Below are positions 8,303-16,848 of a stretch of 64,000 bases of DNA, piece by piece. The position numbers and the translations under genes are program-made. Position 1 is the stretch's first letter. The number at the start of each line of letters is the position of its first letter. Below the pieces are notes generated by a model. That model saw nothing but the letters and a program-made list of their open reading frames with translations, did not search any database and was not told the origin of the DNA. Source of the DNA: JAMQPK01 sp963782595 (GTDB taxonomy: Bacteria > Acidobacteriota > Vicinamibacteria > Vicinamibacterales > JAMQPK01); contig CAWAKJ010000001.1 in the NCBI GenBank assembly GCA_963782595.1, positions 124,001-188,000 of the forward strand. Reading direction: 5' to 3'.

Positions 8303-9307
8303 ATGAAGACGAAACCCATTTTGCTGGCCGGCGTGGCTGCCGCCATCCTGACCGCGATGTCGGTCAGCGCCCAGCAACCAGTGTCGCCCACGAATGCGGC
8401 GATCCCGGAAATGTCGACAAAGAGTACCCGCACCGGCAAACGGGTCAACCGCGTCATCGACATGTGGCTCAAGAACCAGCCCGTGTACTACGCACAGATC
8501 AGCGGCGGCGGCTACGAGGAAGGCAAGAAGATGGCGGCCACCAAGGCCGATTACATCACCTATGAAATGGAGCACGGTCCGCTCGACTTCAAGGAGCTGC
8601 GGGATTTCATGCGTGGCCTGGTTGACGCCGGCCCGACCCGCACCGGCCACAAGACCCCGGCGGTCGTCGTCACTCTGCCGATTTCCGGCACCACCGACGC
8701 CGTGCGCGCCAATGCCTGGATGATCCAGCAGACGTTGGCGACTGGCGTGCACGGCATCCTTCTGTGCAACGCTGAAACCCCCGAAGCGGCGCGCCTCATG
8801 ATCGAAGCTGCGCGCTATCCGTTCGCCCCGCGCGTTGACGGCCTGGCGCAGGGAACCCGCGGTAACGGCTCACAGGGATTCGCGTCAACCATCTGGGGCG
8901 TCAACGCACAGGAATACATGCGCATCGCCGACCCGTGGCCGATGAACCCGGATGGCGAATTCATCTTCGGCTTGAAAATCGAGAACCCGCGCGCCGACGC
9001 GAACGTCGAAACGTCGGTTCGTGTGCCGGGTATCGCCTTCGCGGAGTGGGGTCCGGGCGATCACGGGTTCTTCATCATGGGCCGCCCCGGCACCTATCAG
9101 GGCGGCGGCGAAACGGCGCCAGAAATGGCGGCGGTGCGGCGCCGTGTTCTCAATGCCACCAAGGCGGCAGGGGTCAAGTTCCTCAACGCGTGCAACGAGA
9201 AGAATGTGATCGAACAAATCAAGGACGGGACGATGATCTGCACCGGTGGAGATTCGCCGGCCGCAGATATCGGCCGCAAGTTCAGCAACCGCACGGATCC
9301 CTTCTAG
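8303..9307 (+). CDS. Exported HpcH/HpaI-type aldolase family protein
   Basis: A 334-residue protein with a clear signal peptide (ILLAGVAAAILTAMSVSAQ, cut after about residue 24), followed by an HpcH/HpaI aldolase (2-dehydro-3-deoxyglucarate aldolase-like) TIM-barrel domain. Supporting stretches are ADYITYEMEHGPLD, which holds a metal-binding acidic residue in the family, and TGVHGILLCNAETPEAARLM. Classical members cleave 2-keto-3-deoxy acids to pyruvate plus an aldehyde in the cytoplasm. An exported version would have to work in the periplasm or have changed role. It has its own promoter and a downstream hairpin, so it is monocistronic. Confidence 0.9.
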   Translation: MKTKPILLAGVAAAILTAMSVSAQQPVSPTNAAIPEMSTKSTRTGKRVNRVIDMWLKNQPVYYAQISGGGYEEGKKMAATKADYITYEMEHGPLDFKELRDFMRGLVDAGPTRTGHKTPAVVVTLPISGTTDAVRANAWMIQQTLATGVHGILLCNAETPEAARLMIEAARYPFAPRVDGLAQGTRGNGSQGFASTIWGVNAQEYMRIADPWPMNPDGEFIFGLKIENPRADANVETSVRVPGIAFAEWGPGDHGFFIMGRPGTYQGGGETAPEMAAVRRRVLNATKAAGVKFLNACNEKNVIEQIKDGTMICTGGDSPAADIGRKFSNRTDPF

Positions 9308-9320
9308 TTCGACGAGAGTT

Positions 9321-9352
9321 GTGCCCCCGCGCGCGAGAGCGCGTGGGGGCAT
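9321..9352. terminator. GC-rich hairpin between convergent genes
   Basis: The arms 9324-9334 (CCCCCGCGCGC) and 9339-9349 pair over 11 positions with a single G-U wobble around a GAGA loop; two further pairs extend the stem outward. It lies 14 bases after the aldolase stop and 10 bases before the end of the convergent transglycosylase gene. A long T-run is lacking, so termination may be weak or Rho-assisted, but the position suits a two-way terminator. Confidence 0.7.
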
Positions 9353-9362
9353 GTTCTGCCCC

Positions 9363-10877
9363 TCACCTCGGCAGGGCGTCGAGCTCCGTTACACCGCGCT
9401 CGACCAGCCGCCGAACCTGCTCGCTGCTCCGGAATTCAACCAACAGTGCGCGCCTGGGGCTGGTATACGCCTGGTCCATCGCATACGCCAGCACTGTCGC
9501 CATTACCGCTCCTTCTTCTGTATTCGTTTCGCTGAAGCGGCGACGAAAGTCCTTCAGCACCGGCTTGAAGCCCGGGTCGTCCCAGCGTTCCGCACCAGGC
9601 TCCAGACGCATGAAATCGGCCAGGACGGTCGCATACCACGGTGTGGGAGGCCGACGCCAGAACGCCACATCGGTCCCAAATTCGCTCACGTAGAACGGAA
9701 GGTAGAGCGTGGCCTGCGCCGGGACCCGATCCACGAGCGCCGGATTGAATCGGCGAACCTCGTCCGCAGAGAGATGCGTATGACTGACGATCTCGTCCAG
9801 CGAGAGCGCCCGTGGAGTGCGCATGGCGTAGATCGGTGCCTGTGGCGTCGACGCCATCAGGTTCCGGACGTTGAGCGTGTTGCCGAAGACCATCTCGGCG
9901 TAGACGTACGAGCGGGAGCCGTAACTCTGAAAGACGTCCTTGTACTCTTTGCCCGGCAGGGAGCGAAGGTCGCGGGCCAGTTTCGATCCGAAAAAATATC
10001 GAGCACGCACGTCGGCTGCGCCCAGTCGCTCGCCGTTGATCAATGCCCGCCCCACGTTCGTCCCGCCGGCGTTGTGCTCGGACAAGGCAGGAATGAACGA
10101 CCCGTACTTGGCGGCGAGCACGGACAGGTACGCAGCGCAGTACGGCGCCTGCGTCGTCTGGTTTCCCCCCTCGATGAACGTTGGCGAGAAGTACCCCAAC
10201 CGGATCCAGTTGCCTCGCAGCCACTGGCAGAACCCGACCGCATTTGCTTCGGAGCGCCTGTTGGCGCTCAGGCCCGATTCGAGAATGGCCTGCCCAAGGC
10301 CGATGTCGCCGGGCACGCCGAACCGCTCGTAGATCGTTCCCCACTCGGCGAGAAAGCTCCCATATCTGCGGGCATTTGGCAGCAGGGCGTCGCCGCGCGT
10401 CGAGTTGTGCAGCACAGGCCCGACTGCCGACTCGAGGAGGAGCGCCACCTGATCACGCCGTTCGCCAAGTCTGCGAGCCAGTGGTTGACCGTCGAGGATG
10501 TGAGCGAGCGTCGGGTCTGCCCATACCGCATCACGCGCCCAATCCCCCTTGGTCGGAAACGTCGCGAGCAGACGTCCGTCAAGGACGCTGCCGTACGCGA
10601 TTGAGTGGTCGGGGAGCTTGAACACGTGTTGCCAGAATGGATAGCCGGGCCGGAAGGTCTGCAGCGCGGCGAGGTCGTCCCGCCGGCGCGCCACGGCGTA
10701 ATCTGCGAAGTGTCGCACCTGGCTCTGCGAGCCAGCGACCACGTGCGCACGGCGCATTTCGACGCTCCAAGTGGCAACCGTCCCCGCGACCACCAGGAAA
10801 GCGACCGCCATGGCGAGTGACCGCCACTTCTCGAGCCTCGTTTTCCTCCGGCGCATTCGAATAATCTTTTTGGACAT
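9363..10877 (-). CDS. Membrane-anchored lytic transglycosylase with a LysM-like C-terminal region
   Basis: A 504-residue protein: a very basic N-terminus (KKIIRMRRRKTRLEKW) and one transmembrane helix at about residues 20-40, a long linker, then a lysozyme-like transglycosylase domain around residues 175-320. The stretch IGLGQAILESGLSANRRSEANAVGFCQW carries the catalytic Glu of the ES motif and the Gln-Trp that follows. A segment near residue 370 (LSLDEIVSHTHLSADEVRRFNPAL...VPAQATLYLP) reads like a LysM repeat for peptidoglycan binding. It would cleave murein glycan strands in the periplasm, in the manner of MltD. No good ribosome site precedes the ATG. Confidence 0.88.
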   Translation of the reverse strand: MSKKIIRMRRRKTRLEKWRSLAMAVAFLVVAGTVATWSVEMRRAHVVAGSQSQVRHFADYAVARRRDDLAALQTFRPGYPFWQHVFKLPDHSIAYGSVLDGRLLATFPTKGDWARDAVWADPTLAHILDGQPLARRLGERRDQVALLLESAVGPVLHNSTRGDALLPNARRYGSFLAEWGTIYERFGVPGDIGLGQAILESGLSANRRSEANAVGFCQWLRGNWIRLGYFSPTFIEGGNQTTQAPYCAAYLSVLAAKYGSFIPALSEHNAGGTNVGRALINGERLGAADVRARYFFGSKLARDLRSLPGKEYKDVFQSYGSRSYVYAEMVFGNTLNVRNLMASTPQAPIYAMRTPRALSLDEIVSHTHLSADEVRRFNPALVDRVPAQATLYLPFYVSEFGTDVAFWRRPPTPWYATVLADFMRLEPGAERWDDPGFKPVLKDFRRRFSETNTEEGAVMATVLAYAMDQAYTSPRRALLVEFRSSEQVRRLVERGVTELDALPR

Positions 10878-11067
10878 CGCGGATTGACCGTGCCGCGATT
10901 CTGCAATCGATGCGCCTGTGCAGCGGCACGCAAGTCGTTCATCAGGAGGCGTATCCCGGACGGCACGTCACATGCGAATGACAGTTCTGAATGTGCGATT
11001 TCGAAATTGGTCCGGAACTCGCGCCGTCTGACGTGTTCTGAGTAGACTGTCCTCAGGAGGTAGAGCA

Positions 11068-11967
11068 CTGAAGCGTCTCTGGATCGTTTTGACGGCCATC
11101 GGTGTGCCGATCGCCCTGTTTGGGCAGGCTCAACCGCCATCATTGTCGGCTGCTCGCCTTCATGCCTCGGTAGAGATCGATTCCCGTGGGGTGTTCGTCT
11201 ACCGGTACACGCTCGAGAATGGCGCCGGGAGCAACGCCGGTATTTCGAAAGTGACCATCGACATTTCGTTGCCAGCGGGCGCTTCTGCGCCATCGGCAAT
11301 CGGTCTCGCGCACGGACCGGGATACTTCACCGAGTCAGCGACTCGCAGTTTCAAGGCCGCCGACTCCGTTCCGGTTGGCCTGTCTGCGCCACAGCCTGGA
11401 TGGAGGACAACCGTCGGTCCGGATGCGACAGCCCGCTGGGTAGCGGCTCAAGACAAGAGTTTGGTTTTCCCGAAGCAGAAGCTCACCGGATTTTCGATGG
11501 CGAGTCCTGGTCCGCCTTCACTCAGGCGATTCTCTCTCGCTCCTTACGTCGACCCCGACCTGGCGCCAGTTGAGGAACCCGCGCCCGATGCCTTAGAACA
11601 GGAGCGATACTCACAGGAGTTTGACCAATACGTGGAATCCCGAAGTGTGATGGGGATGACGCTCGCGCCCACAGCGCCGGTGACGCCAGTAACAGCCGAT
11701 GCCCTACTGGCGAACCTCGCGAGTCAGGTGGTGCAGGCCCGCTCGCTTCGTTGGATCACAAGCGACGCCATCACGCGAGACCTGACTGACAAGCTCCAAG
11801 CGGCACGCGCGGCCGTCTTACGGCGACAATTGGAACCGGCTGGAAATATCCTGCGTGCTCTTCGCAAGGAAGTCGCAGTTCAATCCGGCAAGACTCTCTC
11901 GATCGAGGCTGTTGCCCTCGTAGATTTGAACATTCAATACACGATCCCGCTTGTCGCGAAACCCTGA
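11068..11967 (+). CDS. Exported protein of unknown function, apparent CTG start
   Basis: A 299-residue protein with no family I recognise. A CTG at 11068 lies 7 bases after a perfect AGGAGG (11055-11060), and translation from it gives a proper signal peptide: basic MKRLW then the hydrophobic IVLTAIGVPIALFG ending at GQAQ. The next candidate, TTG at 11089, would lose the basic residues and has no ribosome site. After the leader come beta-rich sequences (residues 30-160), a Pro/acidic linker, and a helical C-terminus (LTDKLQAARAAVLRRQLEPAGNILRALRKEV) that resembles the FIMAH helical repeat of secreted proteins. It ends 2 bases from the convergent M16 gene. Confidence 0.75.
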   Translation: MKRLWIVLTAIGVPIALFGQAQPPSLSAARLHASVEIDSRGVFVYRYTLENGAGSNAGISKVTIDISLPAGASAPSAIGLAHGPGYFTESATRSFKAADSVPVGLSAPQPGWRTTVGPDATARWVAAQDKSLVFPKQKLTGFSMASPGPPSLRRFSLAPYVDPDLAPVEEPAPDALEQERYSQEFDQYVESRSVMGMTLAPTAPVTPVTADALLANLASQVVQARSLRWITSDAITRDLTDKLQAARAAVLRRQLEPAGNILRALRKEVAVQSGKTLSIEAVALVDLNIQYTIPLVAKP

Positions 11968-11969
11968 CG

Positions 11970-13454
11970 TCACTCCGATGTCGTCTTTCGGCCTTCCGTG
12001 TCGTACACCGTCAGACTTCCGTACTTGCGCAAAATGTCCACCGTCTTCGGCTCACCAACCGCGACGATCTGGAGGCGTGACGGGTCCAGATATTTCTGGG
12101 CAGCCGCCTGCACCTGAGCCTGCGTGACCGCCATAAGGCGCTCCGGGTATCGATCCCAGTAGTCGGCCGGGAGCTTGTACACCCAGGAGGTGATGTAGTA
12201 GCCGAGCACCTGCTGGGGGGATTCGAGCGAGAGGGCAAACGACGCCACCATCGCCCGCTTCGCATCGCGGAACTCCGCATCGGGCACTCGTTCAGATCGC
12301 ATGCGCTCGATTTCAGCCAGCAGATCCCGGAGCGCCGGTTCGGTCACCTCCGCTCGCACATCCGTGCTGGCTCGCCAGTCACCCCTGAACAGCCCGGCGG
12401 AAAGACCACTGGACGCGCCGTAGGTATAGCCCTTCTCCTCGCGCAGGATGATGAACAACCGGCCGGCCGGGCCGCCGCCGATAATCCGGTTCATCACCAT
12501 CGCCACGTTGTACTCCGGATCGGTGCGAGCGATCGCCGGTGTTCCGACCATGAAGCTGGTCTGAACCGAGTTCGGCCTCGCCACCAGCGTCACCGCGCGA
12601 GGCCCGGAGGATGGGGGATCGACCACTCGCGGCGCCGCCGCACCAGATTTCTTCCAGGCGCCCAATCGGGCTTCTGCAACCTTCCGAGCTTCGTCCAGCG
12701 ATATATCGCCGGCGATCGCCAGCACCGCGTGGTCGGGCACATAACGCGCCTTGTGAAAGTTGACGAGATCCGCGCGCGTGACTTTCTGAAGCGCATCGGC
12801 GCCAGGGGCAATCCGACCTGCCGGGTGGCTGGCATACATGACGCTCGCGTAGCGTTCGTTCGCCAGAAATCCCGGGATAGCCCGCTGCTGAACGAGCTGG
12901 GCGCCCGTCCGCTGTTTGTAGCGAGCCAGCTCGTCATCCGCGAACGCCGGGTTGAGCAGCACGTCCGCCGTCAAATCCATCAGGCGATCAAAGTGCTCGG
13001 TCAGCGACGAGCCGCTCACGTTGGCATCGACTGATGACAGGCCCGCGCCCACGTTCAGCGTGGCGGCTATTGTTTCGAGCTGCTCGGAGATCTGCGCCGA
13101 CGTACGCGTCGCCGTCCCTTCCCGCATCATCGCAGCGGCAAAGGACGCAAGACCGCGCAGTTCGGCTGGATCGTCGTATCCGCCGGCACCGGGGACCAGC
13201 ATCGTGAACGTGATTTGTGGAACGCGCCGATCCTCCAACACCATCAGCCGCAGACCGTTGGCCAGTTGTGCCTCTCGCGGTCTGGGCAGCTTGACGCGAA
13301 GCGTCTCATCCGAGACGGGCGCCTTGCCCTTCGGAATGACGCCTTTTGTCGACGGCGCATCGGGGCCGGCTGGCCCCTGGGCTTGTACACCGGCGGCGAT
13401 CGTGAGGGCGAGGATCACCAGTGCACCGAAGTTGACGGTGCGTGGACAGGGCAT
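11970..13454 (-). CDS. M16 peptidase family protein, inactive-type subunit
   Basis: A 494-residue exported protein of the M16 (pitrilysin/processing peptidase) family. It has a signal peptide and the two usual halves, but where active members have HxxEH this one reads SFAAAMMREGTATR, so the zinc site is missing. It keeps the substrate-holding region of the C-terminal half (GGGPAGRLFIILREEKGYTYG). This is the pattern of the non-catalytic partner in bacterial two-gene M16 complexes. The start overlaps the stop of the upstream active subunit in a TAATG, which suggests coupled translation and a heterodimer in the periplasm. Confidence 0.92.
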   Translation of the reverse strand: MPCPRTVNFGALVILALTIAAGVQAQGPAGPDAPSTKGVIPKGKAPVSDETLRVKLPRPREAQLANGLRLMVLEDRRVPQITFTMLVPGAGGYDDPAELRGLASFAAAMMREGTATRTSAQISEQLETIAATLNVGAGLSSVDANVSGSSLTEHFDRLMDLTADVLLNPAFADDELARYKQRTGAQLVQQRAIPGFLANERYASVMYASHPAGRIAPGADALQKVTRADLVNFHKARYVPDHAVLAIAGDISLDEARKVAEARLGAWKKSGAAAPRVVDPPSSGPRAVTLVARPNSVQTSFMVGTPAIARTDPEYNVAMVMNRIIGGGPAGRLFIILREEKGYTYGASSGLSAGLFRGDWRASTDVRAEVTEPALRDLLAEIERMRSERVPDAEFRDAKRAMVASFALSLESPQQVLGYYITSWVYKLPADYWDRYPERLMAVTQAQVQAAAQKYLDPSRLQIVAVGEPKTVDILRKYGSLTVYDTEGRKTTSE

Positions 13455-14809
13455 TACCGACCTCCTCCAGCCGGCGCTGGCTTCTGAACCGTCGTCACGA
13501 CGGTGCGGTTTTCGCGGGTGAGATATTGCCTGGCCACGCGTTGCACGTCGGCGGCAGTCACGGCCGCGATACGGTCTGCCCGCGTGTTGATGAGATCCGG
13601 CTTGTCATAAAAGATGGCGAACTGCGAAAGCAATATCGCACGCTGCAACGAGCTCTCGAGTCCGGCCACCAGCGAGCGGCGCGCCGACGTACGTGCCTTT
13701 TCAATTTCCCAGGTCGCAATCTCCCCCGTTTTCACCCGTTCAATCTCCGCATCGAGGGCACTCTCGAGCGCGGCGGCTTCGCGTCCGGGCAGCGCCGTCG
13801 CGATGACCCGGAAGAGTCCCGGGCCCCTGCTCTCGCCTTTGAAGACGTTGACATTGGACGCGAGCTGCTGCTGGCGCACCACCGACTCGAACATTCGCGA
13901 ACTGCGACCGCTGGCGAGCACCGAGGCCAGCACCGACAGCGCGTCATCATCCGGGTTCTCACTGGGTGGCACTTTGTACGCCATGTCCACGCGCGGCAAC
14001 CGCGCCAGCGCGTCGTCCACTGTCGCCCGTCGCTCCTGCTTCTGCACGGGCTCCGTCAGATCAACTGCCGGCGGCGGTGGCTGTGAGGCAATGGATTCGA
14101 AGTACTTTCGCACTCTGCCGAGCGCGTCGGTCGAGTTGACATCGCCAACGATAGCCAGCACTGCATTGTTGGGTGCGTAGTACATCTTGAAGAACGAGGC
14201 GACGTCTTCGATTGATGCCGCGTTCAAGTCATCCATTGACCCGATGACCGAATGCTCGTACGCAACGTTGTCGTATGCCAGCTCCTCCAGCACCTCGCTC
14301 GTCCTGCCATAGGGTTGATTATCGACGCCAAGGCGCCGCTCCTCCTGGACCGCATTGCGCTGGTTGTCGAGGTTCTCCCTGGTAATGTCGAGCGACCGCA
14401 TCCGGTCCGCTTCGAGGAACAACGCGAGATCGAGCTGGTTGGTCGGAAGGGTTTCAAAGTACAGCGTGCGATCTTTGTTGGTGGTCCCGTTCATGTTCCC
14501 GCCGTTGTTGAAGATCAGCAGGAAGTGCTCGCCGGGACCGACATTGGTCGAGCCTTTGAACATCATGTGCTCGAACAGATGCGCAAAACCGGTCCGACCC
14601 TTGCGCTCGTCACGCGAGCCCACGTTGTAGTTGACGGCTATCGAGAAGACCGGTGCCGTGTGGTCCTCTGCGATGATGACGCGCAGGCCGTTCTTCAGGC
14701 GTGTGTCCGTAAACGTGACCTTGGGGACTGTCGCAGCCGACAGCGCTCCGGCGGCCAGCAGCGCTGCAGTGAGCGCTGACAGAAAGCGATGGCACCGTAG
14801 GATAGACAT
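13454..14809 (-). CDS. M16 zinc peptidase, catalytic subunit
   Basis: A 451-residue exported M16 metallopeptidase. After the signal peptide (LSALTAALLAAGALSAA), the catalytic zinc motif HLFEH lies at residues 76-80. A second acidic zinc ligand falls in NLDNQRNAVQEERR near residue 150. The C-terminal half carries the usual second M16 fold. It is predicted to degrade peptides in the periplasm together with the inactive subunit encoded directly downstream. The first gene of a two-gene operon, it begins about 220 bases downstream of a repeat-bearing region. No strong Shine-Dalgarno site is evident, though GGAGG occurs a few bases upstream of the ATG (GCCGGAGGTCAGC on the coding strand). Confidence 0.95.
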   Translation of the reverse strand: MSILRCHRFLSALTAALLAAGALSAATVPKVTFTDTRLKNGLRVIIAEDHTAPVFSIAVNYNVGSRDERKGRTGFAHLFEHMMFKGSTNVGPGEHFLLIFNNGGNMNGTTNKDRTLYFETLPTNQLDLALFLEADRMRSLDITRENLDNQRNAVQEERRLGVDNQPYGRTSEVLEELAYDNVAYEHSVIGSMDDLNAASIEDVASFFKMYYAPNNAVLAIVGDVNSTDALGRVRKYFESIASQPPPPAVDLTEPVQKQERRATVDDALARLPRVDMAYKVPPSENPDDDALSVLASVLASGRSSRMFESVVRQQQLASNVNVFKGESRGPGLFRVIATALPGREAAALESALDAEIERVKTGEIATWEIEKARTSARRSLVAGLESSLQRAILLSQFAIFYDKPDLINTRADRIAAVTAADVQRVARQYLTRENRTVVTTVQKPAPAGGGR

Positions 14810-14888
14810 GCTGACCTCCGGCGTGAGTGGCGTGTGCCGATTGAGACGCGGATTATACCCCGCCGAAATGGGAGAGCGCTTTTCAGTA

Positions 14889-14967
14889 GTACGTATTGTC
14901 CGGCTCCGCCCTCGCGCCGCAGGCGCTTCGGCGTGACACGCCGTAGCCTTGGCGGAAAGTGGGTACG
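14889..14967. repeat. Structured intergenic repeat, compound hairpin
   Basis: The arms TCCGCC (14905-14910) and GGCGGA (14951-14956) enclose two small hairpins: GCGCC/GGCGC (14914-14918 with 14922-14926) and CGGCGT/ACGCCG (14929-14934 with 14938-14943). The segment 14905-14937 belongs to the same family as the repeats on either side of the OmpA gene, and its left flank (GTACGTATTGTCCG) resembles the repeat at 16.8 kb. It fills most of the gap between the divergently arranged M16 and methyltransferase genes. Confidence 0.65.
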
Positions 14968-15032
14968 TTCCGCTGGCTCAGTAAGTCAGTGCGCTCCTCA
15001 TCAGCGGACTCCTAAAGTAACATTGCCGGGCG

Positions 15033-16556
15033 GTGACACGGGACTTCCTGAATCGGCAACTTCGCCGCTTGAGACGAGTGGTGTTCCCCCGGCTTCGGCG
15101 GCCGGACCTGCTGACGGGCTCAGAGCGCGATGCGGGGCTCGACATTCTTTACCGTCTGCTCCTCGCACGAGCCATCGACGAACGAGGACGGCGCCATTAC
15201 CTGAACCTCATTCATCAAGACGGCTTGACGCTCCGCGATGTGGCAGTTGAGCTTGCCGCGTCCGATGAATTCCACGACCGCGTGCGGCGGCGCGCCACGC
15301 GGCGCTTCCACGATCCACCGGCCGAGCGGCCGGACGGCTTCGTTGACGTTCGCGAATTGATCAAAGACCACACTCTCGAAGAGTTGTTGGGTGCCGCGGA
15401 GGAGTATTACCGGCGGACGAGAGACCAAGCCGATCGCTACCATGCGAAGCCGCTCGCAGACATTGCCGACGCTCCGGATCTGCTTGGATCGTTCGCCCAT
15501 CTGCTCAGCGGAATGCGCCTCGCCTCGGGCATGCAGGTGCTCGATTTCGGCGCGGGCGCGGGCTGGACCACGCGGTTTCTGACGCAGCTCGGGTGCGCAG
15601 TCACTTCGATGGACGTGTCACCGACGGCGCTTGCGCTTGGCAAGGAGCTGTTCACCCGTGTGCCAGTGGTGGCACCCTTGGCGGAGCCGCGATTCCTGCT
15701 CTTCGACGGCCGCCGGATCGACCTGCCATCCGAAAGCATCGATCGGGTTATCTGCTTCGACGCGCTGCATCATGTACCGAATCCCGCGGAAGTGCTGTGC
15801 GAGCTCGGACGAGTACTCCGGCCCGGTGGCGTTGCGGGCTTTTCGGAGCCCGGGTCGAACCAATCGAAAGCGGCGCATTCGCAGTATGAAATGAAGAACT
15901 TTGCGGTCGTCGAAAACGACCTGGTTCTCACCGAGGTGTGGGATTGGGCGAAAGTCGCAGGTTTCACCAGCCTCGAGCTGGCTGTCTTCAGCACCGAGCC
16001 ACATCTCCTGTCGCTCCAGCAGTTCGATGATCTGATTGCCGGAGGTGCGGAACTCGATACCTACGGGGACAAGCTGCGCGGCTACCTGATGGGTCATCAG
16101 ACATTCTTCCTCAATAAGGGTTCCGCTTCCGGGTCGGACAGCCGGGGGCGACTGCAGCTCAAGGCGAAGATTGCAATCCGGCTTGATCAACGGGCAGTCG
16201 CTTCCAACGAGTCGCTCCGTGGTCACGCGACGATGACGAACGTCGGCCAGGCGACGTGGCTCCCGGGTGCAACGAGGGTCGGTGGCGTGAATCTGGGAGT
16301 CCACCTCAGAACGAGTGATGGCAAGCCGCTGGACGTCGACTACGCACGCATCCACCTTGCAGACGAGACGGCTCCTGGTAGTACGCACGGGATCGACTTC
16401 ATTTTGAATCCGCTGCCACCGGGCGAATACACGCTTGAATTCGACCTGGTCAGCGAAGGCGTTGGCTGGTTCGAGGCGAACGGTTCCGCGACCGTGAGCG
16501 TACCGATTACCGTTGCGCGCAGCGCGGTGAAAGAGGGTGGCGGAGAAGCGCGTTAG
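15033..16556 (+). CDS. DUF4214 plus SAM methyltransferase plus C-terminal beta domain
   Basis: A 507-residue protein with three parts. Residues about 25-85 (LDILYRLLLARAIDERGRRH...VAVELAASDEFH) match DUF4214, a domain often found in surface-sugar and S-layer contexts. Residues about 150-290 are a class I methyltransferase: VLDFGAGAGWTTRFL is the SAM-binding motif I, and RVICFDALHHVPNPAEVL is the later Methyltransf_11 block. Residues about 370-500 (TMTNVGQATWLPGATRVGG...NPLPPGEYTLEFDL) look like an immunoglobulin-like beta domain. A role in modifying surface glycans is an inference. GTG is the start; the ribosome site is weak. The stop overlaps the convergent relic gene by 4 bases. Confidence 0.85.
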   Translation: MTRDFLNRQLRRLRRVVFPRLRRPDLLTGSERDAGLDILYRLLLARAIDERGRRHYLNLIHQDGLTLRDVAVELAASDEFHDRVRRRATRRFHDPPAERPDGFVDVRELIKDHTLEELLGAAEEYYRRTRDQADRYHAKPLADIADAPDLLGSFAHLLSGMRLASGMQVLDFGAGAGWTTRFLTQLGCAVTSMDVSPTALALGKELFTRVPVVAPLAEPRFLLFDGRRIDLPSESIDRVICFDALHHVPNPAEVLCELGRVLRPGGVAGFSEPGSNQSKAAHSQYEMKNFAVVENDLVLTEVWDWAKVAGFTSLELAVFSTEPHLLSLQQFDDLIAGGAELDTYGDKLRGYLMGHQTFFLNKGSASGSDSRGRLQLKAKIAIRLDQRAVASNESLRGHATMTNVGQATWLPGATRVGGVNLGVHLRTSDGKPLDVDYARIHLADETAPGSTHGIDFILNPLPPGEYTLEFDLVSEGVGWFEANGSATVSVPITVARSAVKEGGGEAR

Positions 16557-16747
16557 AAGCGCAAGGTGTATACCAGCTTGCTTGCAAGCTGATTGTTGAG
16601 CGTGGCAAGGCGACGCCGCCCGCCGATATCGCCGACGACAGAGGGCGACGACAGCGGCAGCCGAGAAGACTGCGCCGCGAGGCTGGCAGCCATTGCGAAC
16701 ACGAACGAACCAAGCAACACAGCGCACCCTCGTGTCTGTCGCTTCAT
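16553..16747 (-). pseudogene. Deletion relic of a DUF5916-type outer-membrane gene
   Basis: A 64-codon frame with a good ribosome site (AGGAGG before the ATG) and a complete signal peptide (GCAVLLGSFVFAMAASLAAQ). It then passes within about twenty residues into GGRRRLATLNNQLASK followed by LVYTLRF. That end is almost identical to the C-terminus of the 757-residue DUF5916 protein encoded at 22512-24785 (GGRRRLTTLNNQLASK, LVYTLRF), and the DNA also matches closely. The whole middle of such a gene is missing in frame. It is either a decaying paralogue or a tiny exported product ending in an outer-membrane beta-signal. The stop codon overlaps the end of the methyltransferase gene. Confidence 0.72.
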
Positions 16748-16768
16748 GCCCCCCTCCTACTCCGGTCG

Positions 16769-16848
16769 CGGAGTCCAAATGTACGTAGTGTCCGCCTTCA
16801 GGCGGACCTCGTGAGTCCGGCTAAAGCCGGACGCTACGTACTACTCCG
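16769..16848. repeat. Cloverleaf-like inverted repeat (REP-like)
   Basis: Nested inverted repeats form a three-way junction. Outer arms CGGAGT (16769-16774) and ACTCCG (16843-16848) flank GTACGTAG (16781-16788) and CTACGTAC (16834-16841). Inside are two perfect 7-bp hairpins, GTCCGCC-TTCA-GGCGGAC (16790-16807) and GTCCGGC-TAAA-GCCGGAC (16815-16832). The design is that of REP/BIME elements mobilised by TnpA-REP (RAYT) enzymes, though no such gene lies in this window. Confidence 0.8.
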
